Assembly: GCA_963678235.1 (NCBI GenBank)
Contig: OY782766.1
Span: forward strand, 62,001-126,000
Reading direction: 5' to 3'
Source of the DNA: JABMQB01 sp963678235
GTDB taxonomy: Bacteria > Bacteroidota > Bacteroidia > Bacteroidales > Prolixibacteraceae
DNA: 64,000 nt
Shown here: one piece after another, positions 34,559-42,704 of the stretch
Numbering within the stretch: position 1 is the stretch's first letter
Layout: the number at the start of each line of letters is the position of its first letter
Notes under the pieces: model-generated
The model's database searches: none
Told to the model about the DNA's origin: nothing
Seen by the model: only the letters and a program-made list of their open reading frames with translations
Position numbers and translations under genes: made by a program

Positions 34559-36262
34559 CTATCCTTCAATTTCATCGTTAAACATTTCCACCATCATATC
34601 AACAATATCTTCCTGAACGATATCAGCATCACCGGTAACACTATCAGCAATGTTTTTCTTGGTTTCAACAATCTTCCACTTCTTTTCATCTACCGTATTA
34701 ATTGCTTGCCAAATTCGGGCATTTACAGGCTCTTTCTGACCACCCCTGTCAACTCGGCTAATGACTTGTTTAAGCCCTGCATCGTGCCAAGGGTGTTGAA
34801 TTAAATCTATCTCAGAACATTGATTTTGAAGCCCATCAGTTCCGGTACCGCCAGCTTCAGACATAATTGCAAGGGTAACTTTTGGGTTTCTACTAAAAGA
34901 ATCAACTGCGAATTGTTTTTCTTCTGGGGTTTGCCTACCGGTAATACAAACAGCTTTAGGGAAGTACTTGAGCAGCATATCAACAACAACATGGTTTTCA
35001 GCGTAGATAAGCAGCTTTTTGCCTGATTTTTGGAAGTCCCTAACATGTTCAACGATACTTTTAATTTTCCCTTTAGCTGCAATTGTTGACAAAACATTCA
35101 TTTTCTGCCTTGCAACATGGCGCATTGAACGTTGTTTTTTAGAATCCTTTTCTTCTTTATAAAGCTTCAGGTAGTTGATGAAATCTTTTTGTGCAAGGGT
35201 ATATTCCTTTTTGTTTGAAATATCACATGATATAATTTGCCTTGTCACCGGGGGAAGGTCTTTTCTAACTTCGTTTTTAGTCCTTCTGAAGAAGCATGTT
35301 TGCCATAGTTTGGCGTTTAACTCACGTAAATTTGATGCTTTGTTAATCCCACTACAATAGCGTTGGTCAAAATACCTGCTGCCCCCAAAATCATTCAACC
35401 TGTCAATTATCATTAATTGGGCTTTCAGGTCTTTTGGTAAATTAACAACCGGGGTTCCAGACAGGTTAATCTTCCATTCTTTCTTTTTCGCAATTCCGTT
35501 TGCTATGCCAATTGCAAATTTTGTTTGCTGTGCAGTCAGTTCCTTGCACCTATGGCTTTCATCAATAATGACAGTTTTAAAAAGGTCAATAGTTGGTTTA
35601 AAAACAATGTCTTGAAATAACATTGGCTTGCCCTTTGCCGTGCGGATAGTTTGGACAAAGTACTTTTGAAGGCTTCCAAAGCTTACAATGATCACATGAA
35701 ATAATCCGGAATTAACGTAATAAGGCCACGAATCAAGTAGTTCATCAGTTAAGACCAGTGCTTTTAAATCGGTAAACTTTGACCATTCCCGTTGCCAGTG
35801 GTATTTTACCGATCCAGGGCAAGCAACAAGGGCAGGAATAGAACTTCGATAAAGGTTGTGGGCAATATTGACCGTGCCTATGGTTTCAAAGGTTTTTCCC
35901 AGGCCTGGATCATCACCATTAAAATAACGCTTTAACTCCAAACCACGGGCAATTCCTTGTGCCTGATATGGTTTTGGTTCGTATTTCAAACCATGTGGCA
36001 CGGTAAGTTCAGGCATAGGTGGAATGAAATATTTGTCTGACCTTGGGTCTATTTCTTCCTCCTTTTTCCAAACCACACGTTGGAAATTCTGAACATTTTC
36101 AGCCACTTTTATCAAATCAGGTTTTGAGCTTCCGGGAACTTTCCATACTTTTTGTTTTGGGTCAAACTCCCTCCCGGGAACTTGCCTGATAAAATTTACC
36201 AAAGTAGGGTTGTACTTAAAGCTCACTTTGAAATTGCCCGTATTTTCGAGTACGATTTGCAT
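34559..36262 (-). CDS. SNF2-family DNA translocase/helicase with HARP-like N-terminus
   Basis: 567 residues. The N-terminal 60 residues (FKVSFKYNPTLVNFIRQVPG, REFDPKQKVWKVP) resemble the HARP-like annealing module of SMARCAL1-type proteins. Then a SNF2 ATPase: Q-motif region YEPKPYQAQGIARGL, motif I DDPGLGKTFETIG (residues 117-129), motif II DESH (234-237), INLSGTPVVN (III), and the C-terminal motor with LLIYAENHVVV and AGGTGTDGLQNQCSEI, GLKQVISRVDRGGQ. It probably remodels forks or anneals ssDNA during phage replication. All helicase motifs look intact. Confidence 0.9.
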   Translation of the reverse strand: MQIVLENTGNFKVSFKYNPTLVNFIRQVPGREFDPKQKVWKVPGSSKPDLIKVAENVQNFQRVVWKKEEEIDPRSDKYFIPPMPELTVPHGLKYEPKPYQAQGIARGLELKRYFNGDDPGLGKTFETIGTVNIAHNLYRSSIPALVACPGSVKYHWQREWSKFTDLKALVLTDELLDSWPYYVNSGLFHVIIVSFGSLQKYFVQTIRTAKGKPMLFQDIVFKPTIDLFKTVIIDESHRCKELTAQQTKFAIGIANGIAKKKEWKINLSGTPVVNLPKDLKAQLMIIDRLNDFGGSRYFDQRYCSGINKASNLRELNAKLWQTCFFRRTKNEVRKDLPPVTRQIISCDISNKKEYTLAQKDFINYLKLYKEEKDSKKQRSMRHVARQKMNVLSTIAAKGKIKSIVEHVRDFQKSGKKLLIYAENHVVVDMLLKYFPKAVCITGRQTPEEKQFAVDSFSRNPKVTLAIMSEAGGTGTDGLQNQCSEIDLIQHPWHDAGLKQVISRVDRGGQKEPVNARIWQAINTVDEKKWKIVETKKNIADSVTGDADIVQEDIVDMMVEMFNDEIEG

Positions 36263-36843
36263 TAGGCAGCTACTTCTTCACCCTGGTTAACAACTTGCAT
36301 TTGTGCATCATCACCCGTAGAACCTTCTTCATCGAAACCAAACTCCTGTTGAACTATTCCCCACTTTCCATCTAGGTAAGCAAGTACTTCATGGTCGCAA
36401 CCCATTATCTCTTGAGAAAGAGCATTGCCATATTTATACCCGTCTTCATCTTCATACTTGGTGAATGGAGCAATAAGGTTAAGCACCTGACCAGTTTTAA
36501 GCAGCTTTTTCCCTATGATTGTTACTCCCTCGTTTTCATCAGATCCTCCAATGGTGTAACCTGTGACCTCGTAGTTGTCAAATGCATATCCAGCGGCATT
36601 GTAAATATCATCTACCTGACCAGCTTCTGGTTGTTCACAAATGATTATCAGGTGAGCTTTCAGCGCTGACAAGGCAATTTTCAAATCGGCATGAATTACC
36701 TGTGAACTTTTTCTAACTACTTCATCCGTGGTTTCAATCTCATTGCCCCCGGGATCGGTACCTTTGAAGTCAACTTCCATAATTGCTTCGAGCCTATTAT
36801 CTTTTAGGCTTACTTTTTTTACTTTTTGTCTCGTAATCTCCAT
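36262..36843 (-). CDS. Acidic phage protein of unknown function, start of helicase sub-operon
   Basis: 193 residues with a beta-rich N-terminus (RQKVKKVSLKDNRLEAIMEV, SSQVIHADLKIALSALKAHL) and a negative C-terminal tail (EFGFDEEGSTGDDAQM). The next stop overlaps the SNF2 start (TAATG), so the two are co-translated. An acidic tail is common for ssDNA-binding or DNA-mimic phage proteins; nothing decides between these. Confidence 0.6.
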   Translation of the reverse strand: MEITRQKVKKVSLKDNRLEAIMEVDFKGTDPGGNEIETTDEVVRKSSQVIHADLKIALSALKAHLIIICEQPEAGQVDDIYNAAGYAFDNYEVTGYTIGGSDENEGVTIIGKKLLKTGQVLNLIAPFTKYEDEDGYKYGNALSQEIMGCDHEVLAYLDGKWGIVQQEFGFDEEGSTGDDAQMQVVNQGEEVAA

Positions 36844-36869
36844 AATTATTGTTTAAAAATTAAACTTGT

Positions 36870-36988
36870 GGCACTGGCAGGGATCGAACCTACTTGCAAC
36901 ACGTGTCTATATTGCTACCCTGGAATATTCCACAGCTGAAGCCGCTGTCCCCAGAACCGGTATCGGCTATCCAATTAGCCGCAGTGCC
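36870..36988 (-). tRNA. tRNA-like element with intact acceptor, D and T arms but a non-canonical 119-nt core
   Basis: Reading the - strand: 7-bp acceptor stem GGCACTG / CAGTGCC (perfect), D arm GCTA-ATTGGA-TAGC with A14 and G18G19, and T arm GTAGG-TTCGATC-CCTGC. Total length 119 nt, against 73-95 for normal tRNAs. The region between has hairpins ACAGC-GGCTTCA-GCTGT, TGGA-ATAT-TCCA and GCAATA / TGTTGC, and CGATAC can pair with GTGTTG to close an anticodon-like stem around an enlarged loop. No standard 7-nt anticodon loop with T33 is found, so no identity is assigned. No CCA is encoded after the discriminator A. It could be intron-containing, degenerate, or a tRNA mimic. Confidence 0.6.
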
Positions 36989-37013
36989 TACCAATCACTT
37001 ATTGAACCCCCAT

Positions 37014-37247
37014 TCAATCATCTAGTGATAGATCATTTGTTTTTTTCTTACCCTTTTTTAATTCAAACCCTTCTATGAATTCAGCAAGCGTTTGATCCTT
37101 TTTAAGTATTCCACAAAGCGCCATTCCGGTGTTTTTATAATTCGGTTCTTCGATTACCACGCCCTGGGTTAACCCCCTTAGCGATGGTTGGCGTTTTGTT
37201 TCCCTTACCACATGGTGCTGTCCATGCACTTCAATAGTTTTGTACAT
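37014..37247 (-). CDS. Small phage protein
   Basis: 77 residues (YKTIEVHGQHHVVRETKRQP, GLTQGVVIEEPNYKN, ending in a basic/acidic tail). Follows immediately upstream membrane gene by 3 bases. No family recognised. Confidence 0.55.
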   Translation of the reverse strand: MYKTIEVHGQHHVVRETKRQPSLRGLTQGVVIEEPNYKNTGMALCGILKKDQTLAEFIEGFELKKGKKKTNDLSLDD

Positions 37248-37250
37248 CTT

Positions 37251-37439
37251 TTAATATTTTTTTTGTTTGAGATAATCCTGAAATAATGCCAATGCAACTA
37301 CTAGCAAAAGCAATGCAGCCCAAAGGCAATGTCCACGTGATTCAATTATTCCGATAAATAGCTCTGTAATTGCCAGAACGATGAATATTATGGCAATTAC
37401 AAGCGTTTGGATGCTGAATATTTTATTGAATGTTTTCAT
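37251..37439 (-). CDS. Small two-helix membrane protein
   Basis: 62 residues with two hydrophobic segments (FSIQTLVIAIIFIVLAITEL and CLWAALLLLVVALALFQDYL) joined by a short loop. It lies one base after the metallo-beta-lactamase-fold gene. A phage membrane protein in an early operon could modify host membrane functions or exclude superinfection, but this is a guess. Confidence 0.55.
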   Translation of the reverse strand: MKTFNKIFSIQTLVIAIIFIVLAITELFIGIIESRGHCLWAALLLLVVALALFQDYLKQKKY

Positions 37440-37440
37440 T

Positions 37441-38187
37441 TTAGAAAGGAGTTTTGTTTAGGTTTAATTCGACACCATTGTCAGCAACAGTTACCTTCTT
37501 TCCAGTTAAGGCTTTAATTTCCTGTTGAAATTTATATGCATGGCTATTGCCGTCAGATAGATGTATGAGGACAATGTTGTTAACTTTTGTCAGGTCGTTA
37601 GCTTGCAGTAGTTCCTTTGCCGTTTGAAGGCTCATGTGGCTTGTGGTGATTCTGTTCCGGATAGATGGTGTAAGCCTTCCGGATTTAATGTTTTCATCAA
37701 GTATTTTTTCATCGTAGTTGGTTTCAAGTAAAATGTTGTTTAATCCCGGGAAGGTGTATTCACAATAATGGGTATCGGTAAGGAATAGTATTGTACCGGA
37801 TTCCGGATGTTGTATTAAATAACCAAATGGCTCAGATGCATCATGTTTAACATCAAAAGGTATTACCTTAAATTCACCTATCGTAACAAGGGTGTTTGCT
37901 TTGATCTCATTTACCCTATGATGGTTCCGGAATGCTTTAAATGCTTTTGCCGTACCTGTTGAGCAATATACATCTATTGCATTTGTCAAGAAAAGGCTCA
38001 CAAATTGAGAATGGTCACCATGTTCATGGGTAATTATGCACCCGATTATTTTTGATGTTTCAAAATTCATTGCCTTTTGAACCTCGGCAAAGCGGACACC
38101 AGCCTCTAAGGCTAGTGTTTGTCCGCTATTTGCTGTTAATAAATACAAGTTACCCTTACTAGAGCTTCCCAAGACCCGTAGTTTCAT
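37441..38187 (-). CDS. Metallo-beta-lactamase-fold hydrolase, probable phage recombination nuclease
   Basis: 248 residues from ATG 38187. It has the metal site HEHGDH (residues about 54-59), LTDTHYCEY and a later TTSHMSLQ, giving the usual H-x-H-x-D-H plus D and H ligands of MBL hydrolases (YycJ/exonuclease-like branch). It lies with the RecT-like annealing protein and the SbcC-like ATPase, where other phages have a RecE/lambda-exo-type 5'-3' exonuclease. An MBL-fold exonuclease substituting for it is a reasonable inference, not proven. Confidence 0.8.
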   Translation of the reverse strand: MKLRVLGSSSKGNLYLLTANSGQTLALEAGVRFAEVQKAMNFETSKIIGCIITHEHGDHSQFVSLFLTNAIDVYCSTGTAKAFKAFRNHHRVNEIKANTLVTIGEFKVIPFDVKHDASEPFGYLIQHPESGTILFLTDTHYCEYTFPGLNNILLETNYDEKILDENIKSGRLTPSIRNRITTSHMSLQTAKELLQANDLTKVNNIVLIHLSDGNSHAYKFQQEIKALTGKKVTVADNGVELNLNKTPF

Positions 38188-38193
38188 TATCAA

Positions 38194-38373
38194 TTATTTT
38201 TCTTTATATGCGATGCAACATTTCCCCATTGAATCAAAAACATCTTTGTGCGTAGTCGGAGAAGCTTGGCTATCAATGTGTGATCTAATGTCCTGAAGGG
38301 TGTTAATTAGAGCGCTAGAAATAAAGCAAACCGACTGTTTTGTGCAATTAAAGCAGCTTCTTGTTTCTCCCAT
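38194..38373 (-). CDS. 59-residue cysteine-rich small protein
   Basis: A short open frame from ATG 38373 to TAA 38194, fully filling the gap between the RecT-like and MBL genes. It encodes MGETRSCFNC, then a helical middle (LINTLQDIRSHI) and a C-terminal GKCCIAY. Cys7, 10, 16, 52 and 53 suggest a small metal-binding fold. Start and stop sit within a few bases of both neighbours, as elsewhere in this operon, which supports a real gene. Confidence 0.6.
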   Translation of the reverse strand: MGETRSCFNCTKQSVCFISSALINTLQDIRSHIDSQASPTTHKDVFDSMGKCCIAYKEK

Positions 38374-38376
38374 GGC

Positions 38377-39261
38377 TTAGAAATTTGGTCCTTTTTTGAT
38401 TACTATTTCGATCCCATGCCCGGCAGCTGCTTCCCTGATTGCTGCTTCATCCGGGAGGTTTTCGGCAGATGCACCAAAATCATTAATTAATATCTCTTTG
38501 GCTTTTTCAAGTGAAGGGACTTCGAGGGTATCTAATTTTTGACCAGAACCAGGTTTGTCCTCAGCTTTGGGTGTATCACCCTCTTTTTTATCTTCCGGGA
38601 TTTTCATTTCCTTGGAATTGGCGTTGCTCTTATCATTAACCTCTTCATAAGAAACATCAATGATATCCTTCACTTCATCTTCAGTCCGTATGCCCATTGA
38701 TAACTCAGGTGCGTATGCCCGTGTCCAGAAAGTAACTGATCTGTATTGAAGCATAAGTTTGGGCATTGTTTGCCATTTACTGCCTTTCTTTCCATACCAT
38801 CCTTCTTTGATTGCCATATCGATAGTAACCGGAATAGATTCTAAGACATCATCCGATCCTTTCTCTGATGTATATGCAATACATGACCAGTTGTCAATAT
38901 CAACCCCTCCAAACTTGACTTTGCCAAGATTGTCCCATTTGTATTTGATCGAATCATACCTTCCACATCCATTAACCGTTGCTGTAAGAAATTTCGCGCT
39001 CCAGGCAGGTTGCCCATGAACTATATACATATTTTGCATTACCATTAAAGGACTTGCACCGATACGCTGTGCGGTCTCAACTGCAATCATGCAATTTGCA
39101 ATTGCCTTTTCTTTCCCTGATTCAGATATTTGGTACATTTTTGGAACCAGTTCACTTGCAGCAAACATGCTGCATACCCTTTGCATTGTTGCAAACTGGT
39201 TGTTGTCAAAAAAGTTAAATTGAGCTACTGCAGTTTGTTTTACTGCTACTTCTTTTGTCAT
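38377..39261 (-). CDS. recT: RecT-like single-strand annealing protein
   Basis: 294 residues from ATG 39261. The RecT core is visible: MQRVCSMFAASELVPKMY, AIANCMIAVETAQRIGASPL, then GQPAWSAKFLTATVNGCGRY and SKWQTMPKLMLQYRSVTFWTR (helix of the SSAP family), PELSMGIRTEDEVKDI. The C-terminal 80 residues are a polar linker and an acidic end. It anneals complementary ssDNA in phage recombination. It pairs with the SbcC-like ATPase upstream and MBL protein downstream. Confidence 0.88.
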   Translation of the reverse strand: MTKEVAVKQTAVAQFNFFDNNQFATMQRVCSMFAASELVPKMYQISESGKEKAIANCMIAVETAQRIGASPLMVMQNMYIVHGQPAWSAKFLTATVNGCGRYDSIKYKWDNLGKVKFGGVDIDNWSCIAYTSEKGSDDVLESIPVTIDMAIKEGWYGKKGSKWQTMPKLMLQYRSVTFWTRAYAPELSMGIRTEDEVKDIIDVSYEEVNDKSNANSKEMKIPEDKKEGDTPKAEDKPGSGQKLDTLEVPSLEKAKEILINDFGASAENLPDEAAIREAAAGHGIEIVIKKGPNF

Positions 39262-39285
39262 TTTCAATTTGATTTTAAGTGATTA

Positions 39286-41232
39286 TTAAACTACTTCTAA
39301 TTCTTTGTGAGCTTCTGAAACATAGAGCTCAATACGTTGTGAATCTGTATCCTTAATGGATGTGATGGATTCGGAGTTGTCGATCCAAATAGGTGCAATT
39401 TGTTTGAAGTGATTTGAAAGGACGTTAATAATTGATATACCGGCATTGATCCTGGCTGCATTATTTGCATCTGCCCATGGTACACCGTCAATAATAGTAT
39501 CACAGCATTCAATTAAGCCTCCATTTAGCTGTTCATCAAACATCCGGAATTTTACACCACTAAATAGGGAGTTGATTTTTGATTCTAAACTGTCAACTTT
39601 TGTTTTAATAAATTCCTGAATTGTGAATTCTGTTTGCTCCAATTCGGCAAGCTGTGAAGAGTAGCTTTTTTCCTGTTTAAGGAGTTGAGATTTCCTTTGT
39701 TCAGAAGCATCAATTTGTGATTTTATCCCCAAGTCTTTTTTCAAACCATCGAGCGTTAATTCAAGCCCCCTTCTTTTTTCTTTCAATGTTGAATTATCAA
39801 CTTTCTGTCCCGGTTTATCTTCGGGCATGTTTTCCAAAGCCTGAAGTTCTTCATTCAATTTTTTGTATTGAGGATCATCAGAAAGGATAGATTGAACCGA
39901 TTGAAGCTTTTCATTCTCCCATTGTGTAATGATGTCTTTTTGTTTTTTCAACTCCATTGTGAGGTCAACCATTGACAATGCAGCTATTTCTTTCTGTGCA
40001 TTTTCAATTTTAATAGAGTAGCCTGAGCCTTCTTTGTTTATCTCTGTAAGCCGTTGTTCTTTGTTGGCATTGAAATTACTGAGCAGTTCAGATTTTTTTG
40101 CTTGTGCAACTTCAGCGGGAAGTTCTTGCTTGCACGTTGGGCAAACAAATTCACCTTTGTTAAAACCAGGGAATGCTTCTTCGTTTACTTCTTCCCACTT
40201 ATTACGTAGGTTTTCCTGGGCTTCTTCCCATACTTTTATGGAGGTTTTAAGCCTATTTATTTCTTCGCCGTTGGACGCTTGTTTTCTTTCAATTCGTTGA
40301 ATCTCCGAATTTGCATTTGATATGGCGGAGGTTTTCTCGTTAAGCTGGTTTTGAAAGGTTTGCCGTCCTTTATGCTCGATGTTGGAAATTTTTATTTTTA
40401 AGTCATTGATATCCTCCTGGTGTTTTTTGATCCTGTCCAATACAGTCTGGTTAGCCTTTGCACCGCCGATAAGTTCTTCATCAATGATGTCGATGTTCTT
40501 TTTAACGGTTTCAATTTCATCCTGAATCCACTTCCAGTCTTTTGCCTCCGGTGTATTCCTTACGAGTTCATCAATCCTTGCAGGGATTTCCTTTAGTTCA
40601 TCCTTTAGCTTTTTCTTTTTAGCTGAAACCTCTTTTTTGAATTCATCAAGCGTCTTTTTGCCCATGTTATTGAAAAGGGCGCTGAATTCAAGGCTGGTTG
40701 CTGCTATTTCCTTATCAGACACATTTCCGGCAATTGACGTAAGGATATTCCTTCTTTCCTGCCATTTCAACGTATTGAAATAAAACGGCGATGTGATCAG
40801 CTTAAAGGTTTGTTCGGATATGATTTCATCAACCTTTGCCTGAAATTCTTTGGCTTGCATTGGTACCTCGTTCCAAAAGAACAAAGTTTCATGTCCCTGA
40901 AGGTCCGGTTCTTGTGATCCCCGTTTGGTTACCCATTTTTCCCGGAATATCCTTTTCAGGACAACCATGTCACCGTCAATGTCAAATACACATTCAACTT
41001 CATGGTCCAATTTGTGGATTACTTCGTTTTCTTTGGTGAATGTTTTAATTGCAAAGTCTTTCCTTCCGGTTGAATCTTTGCCAAAAAGCAGCCACATAAA
41101 AGCATCAACAAGTGTTGTTTTGCCAGTTGCATTGTCACCAAAAATCTTTGTAGTGCCGTTAAATTCGGCTTCAAAACTTTTAATGCCCTTGAAATTCCGA
41201 AGGGACATCCGTTTGATTTTTACTGTTTTCAT
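39286..41232 (-). CDS. SbcC/Rad50-like ATPase with zinc hook
   Basis: 648 residues. Walker A GDNATGKTT (residues 32-40) after the AAA_23 opening LRNFKGIKSFEAEF. Two long coiled-coil arms (about 195-350 and 375-570) flank a zinc hook CPTC (364-367, in FVCPTCKQELP). The C-terminal segment APIWIDNSESITS (about 612-624) is the Walker B region, and ELYVSEA closes the ATPase head. An SbcD-like nuclease (calcineurin fold) is not seen nearby; the MBL protein could be its partner. It is likely a double-strand-break or replication end-processing factor. Confidence 0.9.
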   Translation of the reverse strand: MKTVKIKRMSLRNFKGIKSFEAEFNGTTKIFGDNATGKTTLVDAFMWLLFGKDSTGRKDFAIKTFTKENEVIHKLDHEVECVFDIDGDMVVLKRIFREKWVTKRGSQEPDLQGHETLFFWNEVPMQAKEFQAKVDEIISEQTFKLITSPFYFNTLKWQERRNILTSIAGNVSDKEIAATSLEFSALFNNMGKKTLDEFKKEVSAKKKKLKDELKEIPARIDELVRNTPEAKDWKWIQDEIETVKKNIDIIDEELIGGAKANQTVLDRIKKHQEDINDLKIKISNIEHKGRQTFQNQLNEKTSAISNANSEIQRIERKQASNGEEINRLKTSIKVWEEAQENLRNKWEEVNEEAFPGFNKGEFVCPTCKQELPAEVAQAKKSELLSNFNANKEQRLTEINKEGSGYSIKIENAQKEIAALSMVDLTMELKKQKDIITQWENEKLQSVQSILSDDPQYKKLNEELQALENMPEDKPGQKVDNSTLKEKRRGLELTLDGLKKDLGIKSQIDASEQRKSQLLKQEKSYSSQLAELEQTEFTIQEFIKTKVDSLESKINSLFSGVKFRMFDEQLNGGLIECCDTIIDGVPWADANNAARINAGISIINVLSNHFKQIAPIWIDNSESITSIKDTDSQRIELYVSEAHKELEVV

Positions 41233-41236
41233 TTTA

Positions 41237-41551
41237 TTACGATTTTGATTTTAGTAGTTGTTTTACACTATGCCGGGCAACGGCATTTGATAAATTTTCT
41301 TTTTGTAAAGCGACCTCTAATTCAGAGCGCTTGTAGTAAAACCTTGCCCGTACCTGGTTGCCGGATGGATATGTTTTGATCCATTTTTTATGCCTCCATT
41401 CGCGCAATAGTTTTTCACCATGCATTTTTATGGCCTGGGCTTCGGTAACTTTTTGATCTAAAATCCCGAGGTGGGTTGCTAGGTCAATCATTCCTGAATT
41501 GTATGCCGATGTATAAACTTCGTCAACCAATATTTTTAATTCTTCGTCCAT
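41237..41551 (-). CDS. Uncharacterised phage protein with winged-helix-like region
   Basis: 104 residues: LKILVDEVYTSAYNSGMIDL, then LREWRHKKWIKTYPSGNQVR and RARFYYKRSELEVALQKENL. The second half looks like a winged helix/MerR-type DNA-binding motif ('RhkkWIktYpsg...rFYyKRSELE'), a frequent excisionase/HTH_17-like layout. Upstream of the SbcC-like gene, it may be a regulator. Moderate confidence. Confidence 0.6.
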   Translation of the reverse strand: MDEELKILVDEVYTSAYNSGMIDLATHLGILDQKVTEAQAIKMHGEKLLREWRHKKWIKTYPSGNQVRARFYYKRSELEVALQKENLSNAVARHSVKQLLKSKS

Positions 41552-41647
41552 TTTGCACTGTTAATTTTTGAAATAAGCGAGTTGAATAAATATGTTTTAA
41601 CACCTCTGCAACGTCATGCAGGGCTGTGCTTTTTAATTTTCGAATTA

Positions 41648-41863
41648 TTAATTGTATCGATAACCGGATTGCATTTCGTGAATAGCTTTCCAGTAAACAC
41701 GGTTCATTTCTTTCTGTACCTCCGTGCGTGTTAACCACTGCATCTTTAAGAAGCTTTTGTAAGAGTTTAAATACCCTTGCAAACCCATTGAGTTAATGAT
41801 TTCCATCCTGGCCCGGTTATAATCCGGAACTTCAGGCATTGGCGTTGTTACTACGTTGTTCAT
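41648..41863 (-). CDS. Small phage protein
   Basis: 71 residues (TPMPEVPDYNRARMEIINSM, then MQWLTRTEVQKEMNRVYWKA). A helical, operon-embedded gene of unknown function; the 96 bases downstream show no better-supported gene. Confidence 0.5.
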   Translation of the reverse strand: MNNVVTTPMPEVPDYNRARMEIINSMGLQGYLNSYKSFLKMQWLTRTEVQKEMNRVYWKAIHEMQSGYRYN

Positions 41864-41874
41864 GGTATTTGATT

Positions 41875-42429
41875 TTATTTGTTGAATAGGTTTTTCTGAC
41901 GGGCGTAAGTATTGAATTCTGCCATGGAGTGTAAGCCAAGTTTCTTCAGTGAGTTCCGTTTGTGCGAACGGACAGTTTCAATGCTCAAGGCGCAAGCTGA
42001 TGCAACATCTTCTTGAGGTACACCTTCAAAGAGTAGTTCCATTATTTGCATTTCGCGCTCTGTGAGGGTTGTATTTAATTTGGGCCTGCAAACAATACCT
42101 TCCAATTGACATTCCCCGCGTAGTACACAGTGTACATCTTCAAAATTGAAGTTTCCCAGGTGGTCAATGTCCATTACATTGTCGAAGCTTCCGAAATTGC
42201 ATTTAATCATCCGGCGCGCACACATAAATTCAAATACCGCAGGAAGTGTCTTGAACTTATGATACTCCTTATCACATGCTTGCATTGCTTCGGGGTATAA
42301 GTCCCAAAACATCAAGTACAGTTTGTGTACAAAATCACGCATGGTAAATTCAAGCTTTTTTGTGCCTTTGTCGGTATGCACCATCACGTCCCCTTTTGGG
42401 GTGAGATAAAACTCTGTGTTTGTTATCAT
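41875..42429 (-). CDS. LuxR-type (GerE) helix-turn-helix transcription regulator
   Basis: 184 residues from ATG 42429, overlapping the upstream stop (TAATG). The C-terminal 60 residues are a GerE HTH: LTEREMQIMELLFEGVPQED, VASACALSIETVRSHKRNSLKKLGL. The N-terminal part (EFYLTPKGDVMVHTDKGTKK, RGECQLEGIVC) is not a known receiver or autoinducer domain but carries a C-rich block (CVLRGECQLEGIVC). As the second gene after the promoter it is probably an early regulator of the lytic operon. Such regulators are common in Bacteroidota phages. Confidence 0.82.
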   Translation of the reverse strand: MITNTEFYLTPKGDVMVHTDKGTKKLEFTMRDFVHKLYLMFWDLYPEAMQACDKEYHKFKTLPAVFEFMCARRMIKCNFGSFDNVMDIDHLGNFNFEDVHCVLRGECQLEGIVCRPKLNTTLTEREMQIMELLFEGVPQEDVASACALSIETVRSHKRNSLKKLGLHSMAEFNTYARQKNLFNK

Positions 42430-42704
42430 TATGATTCTGACCAAAGAAGTTCAACATCGCATTCAAGTAGCTCAGCGACCGCCTTTTTTTCTAGTAGTCC
42501 AGGTTTCGCTGTACCGTAGTACCAACGCCTTGCAGACCCATGATGCTTTCCCGTTGCTTCTGCAATTGCAAAAAATAAATTTTCGAGAGGGGTAAACGCC
42601 TCCCCGGGTGCTTTAGGTACTTCTTTAAGTTTGTCGCAATACTCTGCAAAAGGTAGATTTTCAGAATTTGGACTGATTTTTTCTTTTACACCGTGTTTAT
42701 TCAT
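42429..42704 (-). CDS. Cro-like HTH protein, first gene of the leftward early operon
   Basis: About 91 residues from ATG 42704. The C-terminal half (LENLFFAIAEATGKHHGSARRWYYG, then LLEKKAVAELLECDVELLW) resembles a YdaS/Cro-type HTH with a recognition helix in GSARRWYYG. It is transcribed divergently from the CI-like repressor, so it is the likely Cro counterpart controlling the lytic switch. Confidence 0.65.
   Translation of the reverse strand: MNKHGVKEKISPNSENLPFAEYCDKLKEVPKAPGEAFTPLENLFFAIAEATGKHHGSARRWYYGTAKPGLLEKKAVAELLECDVELLWSES

Noticed and set aside
36866..37078. A 70-aa + strand open frame across the tRNA-like element
   Set aside because: It runs antisense to the tRNA-like stems and lacks coding character.
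41523..41738. A 71-aa - strand frame overlapping the small gene at 41648-41863
   Set aside because: The overlapping frame starting at 41863 has better composition and operon spacing.
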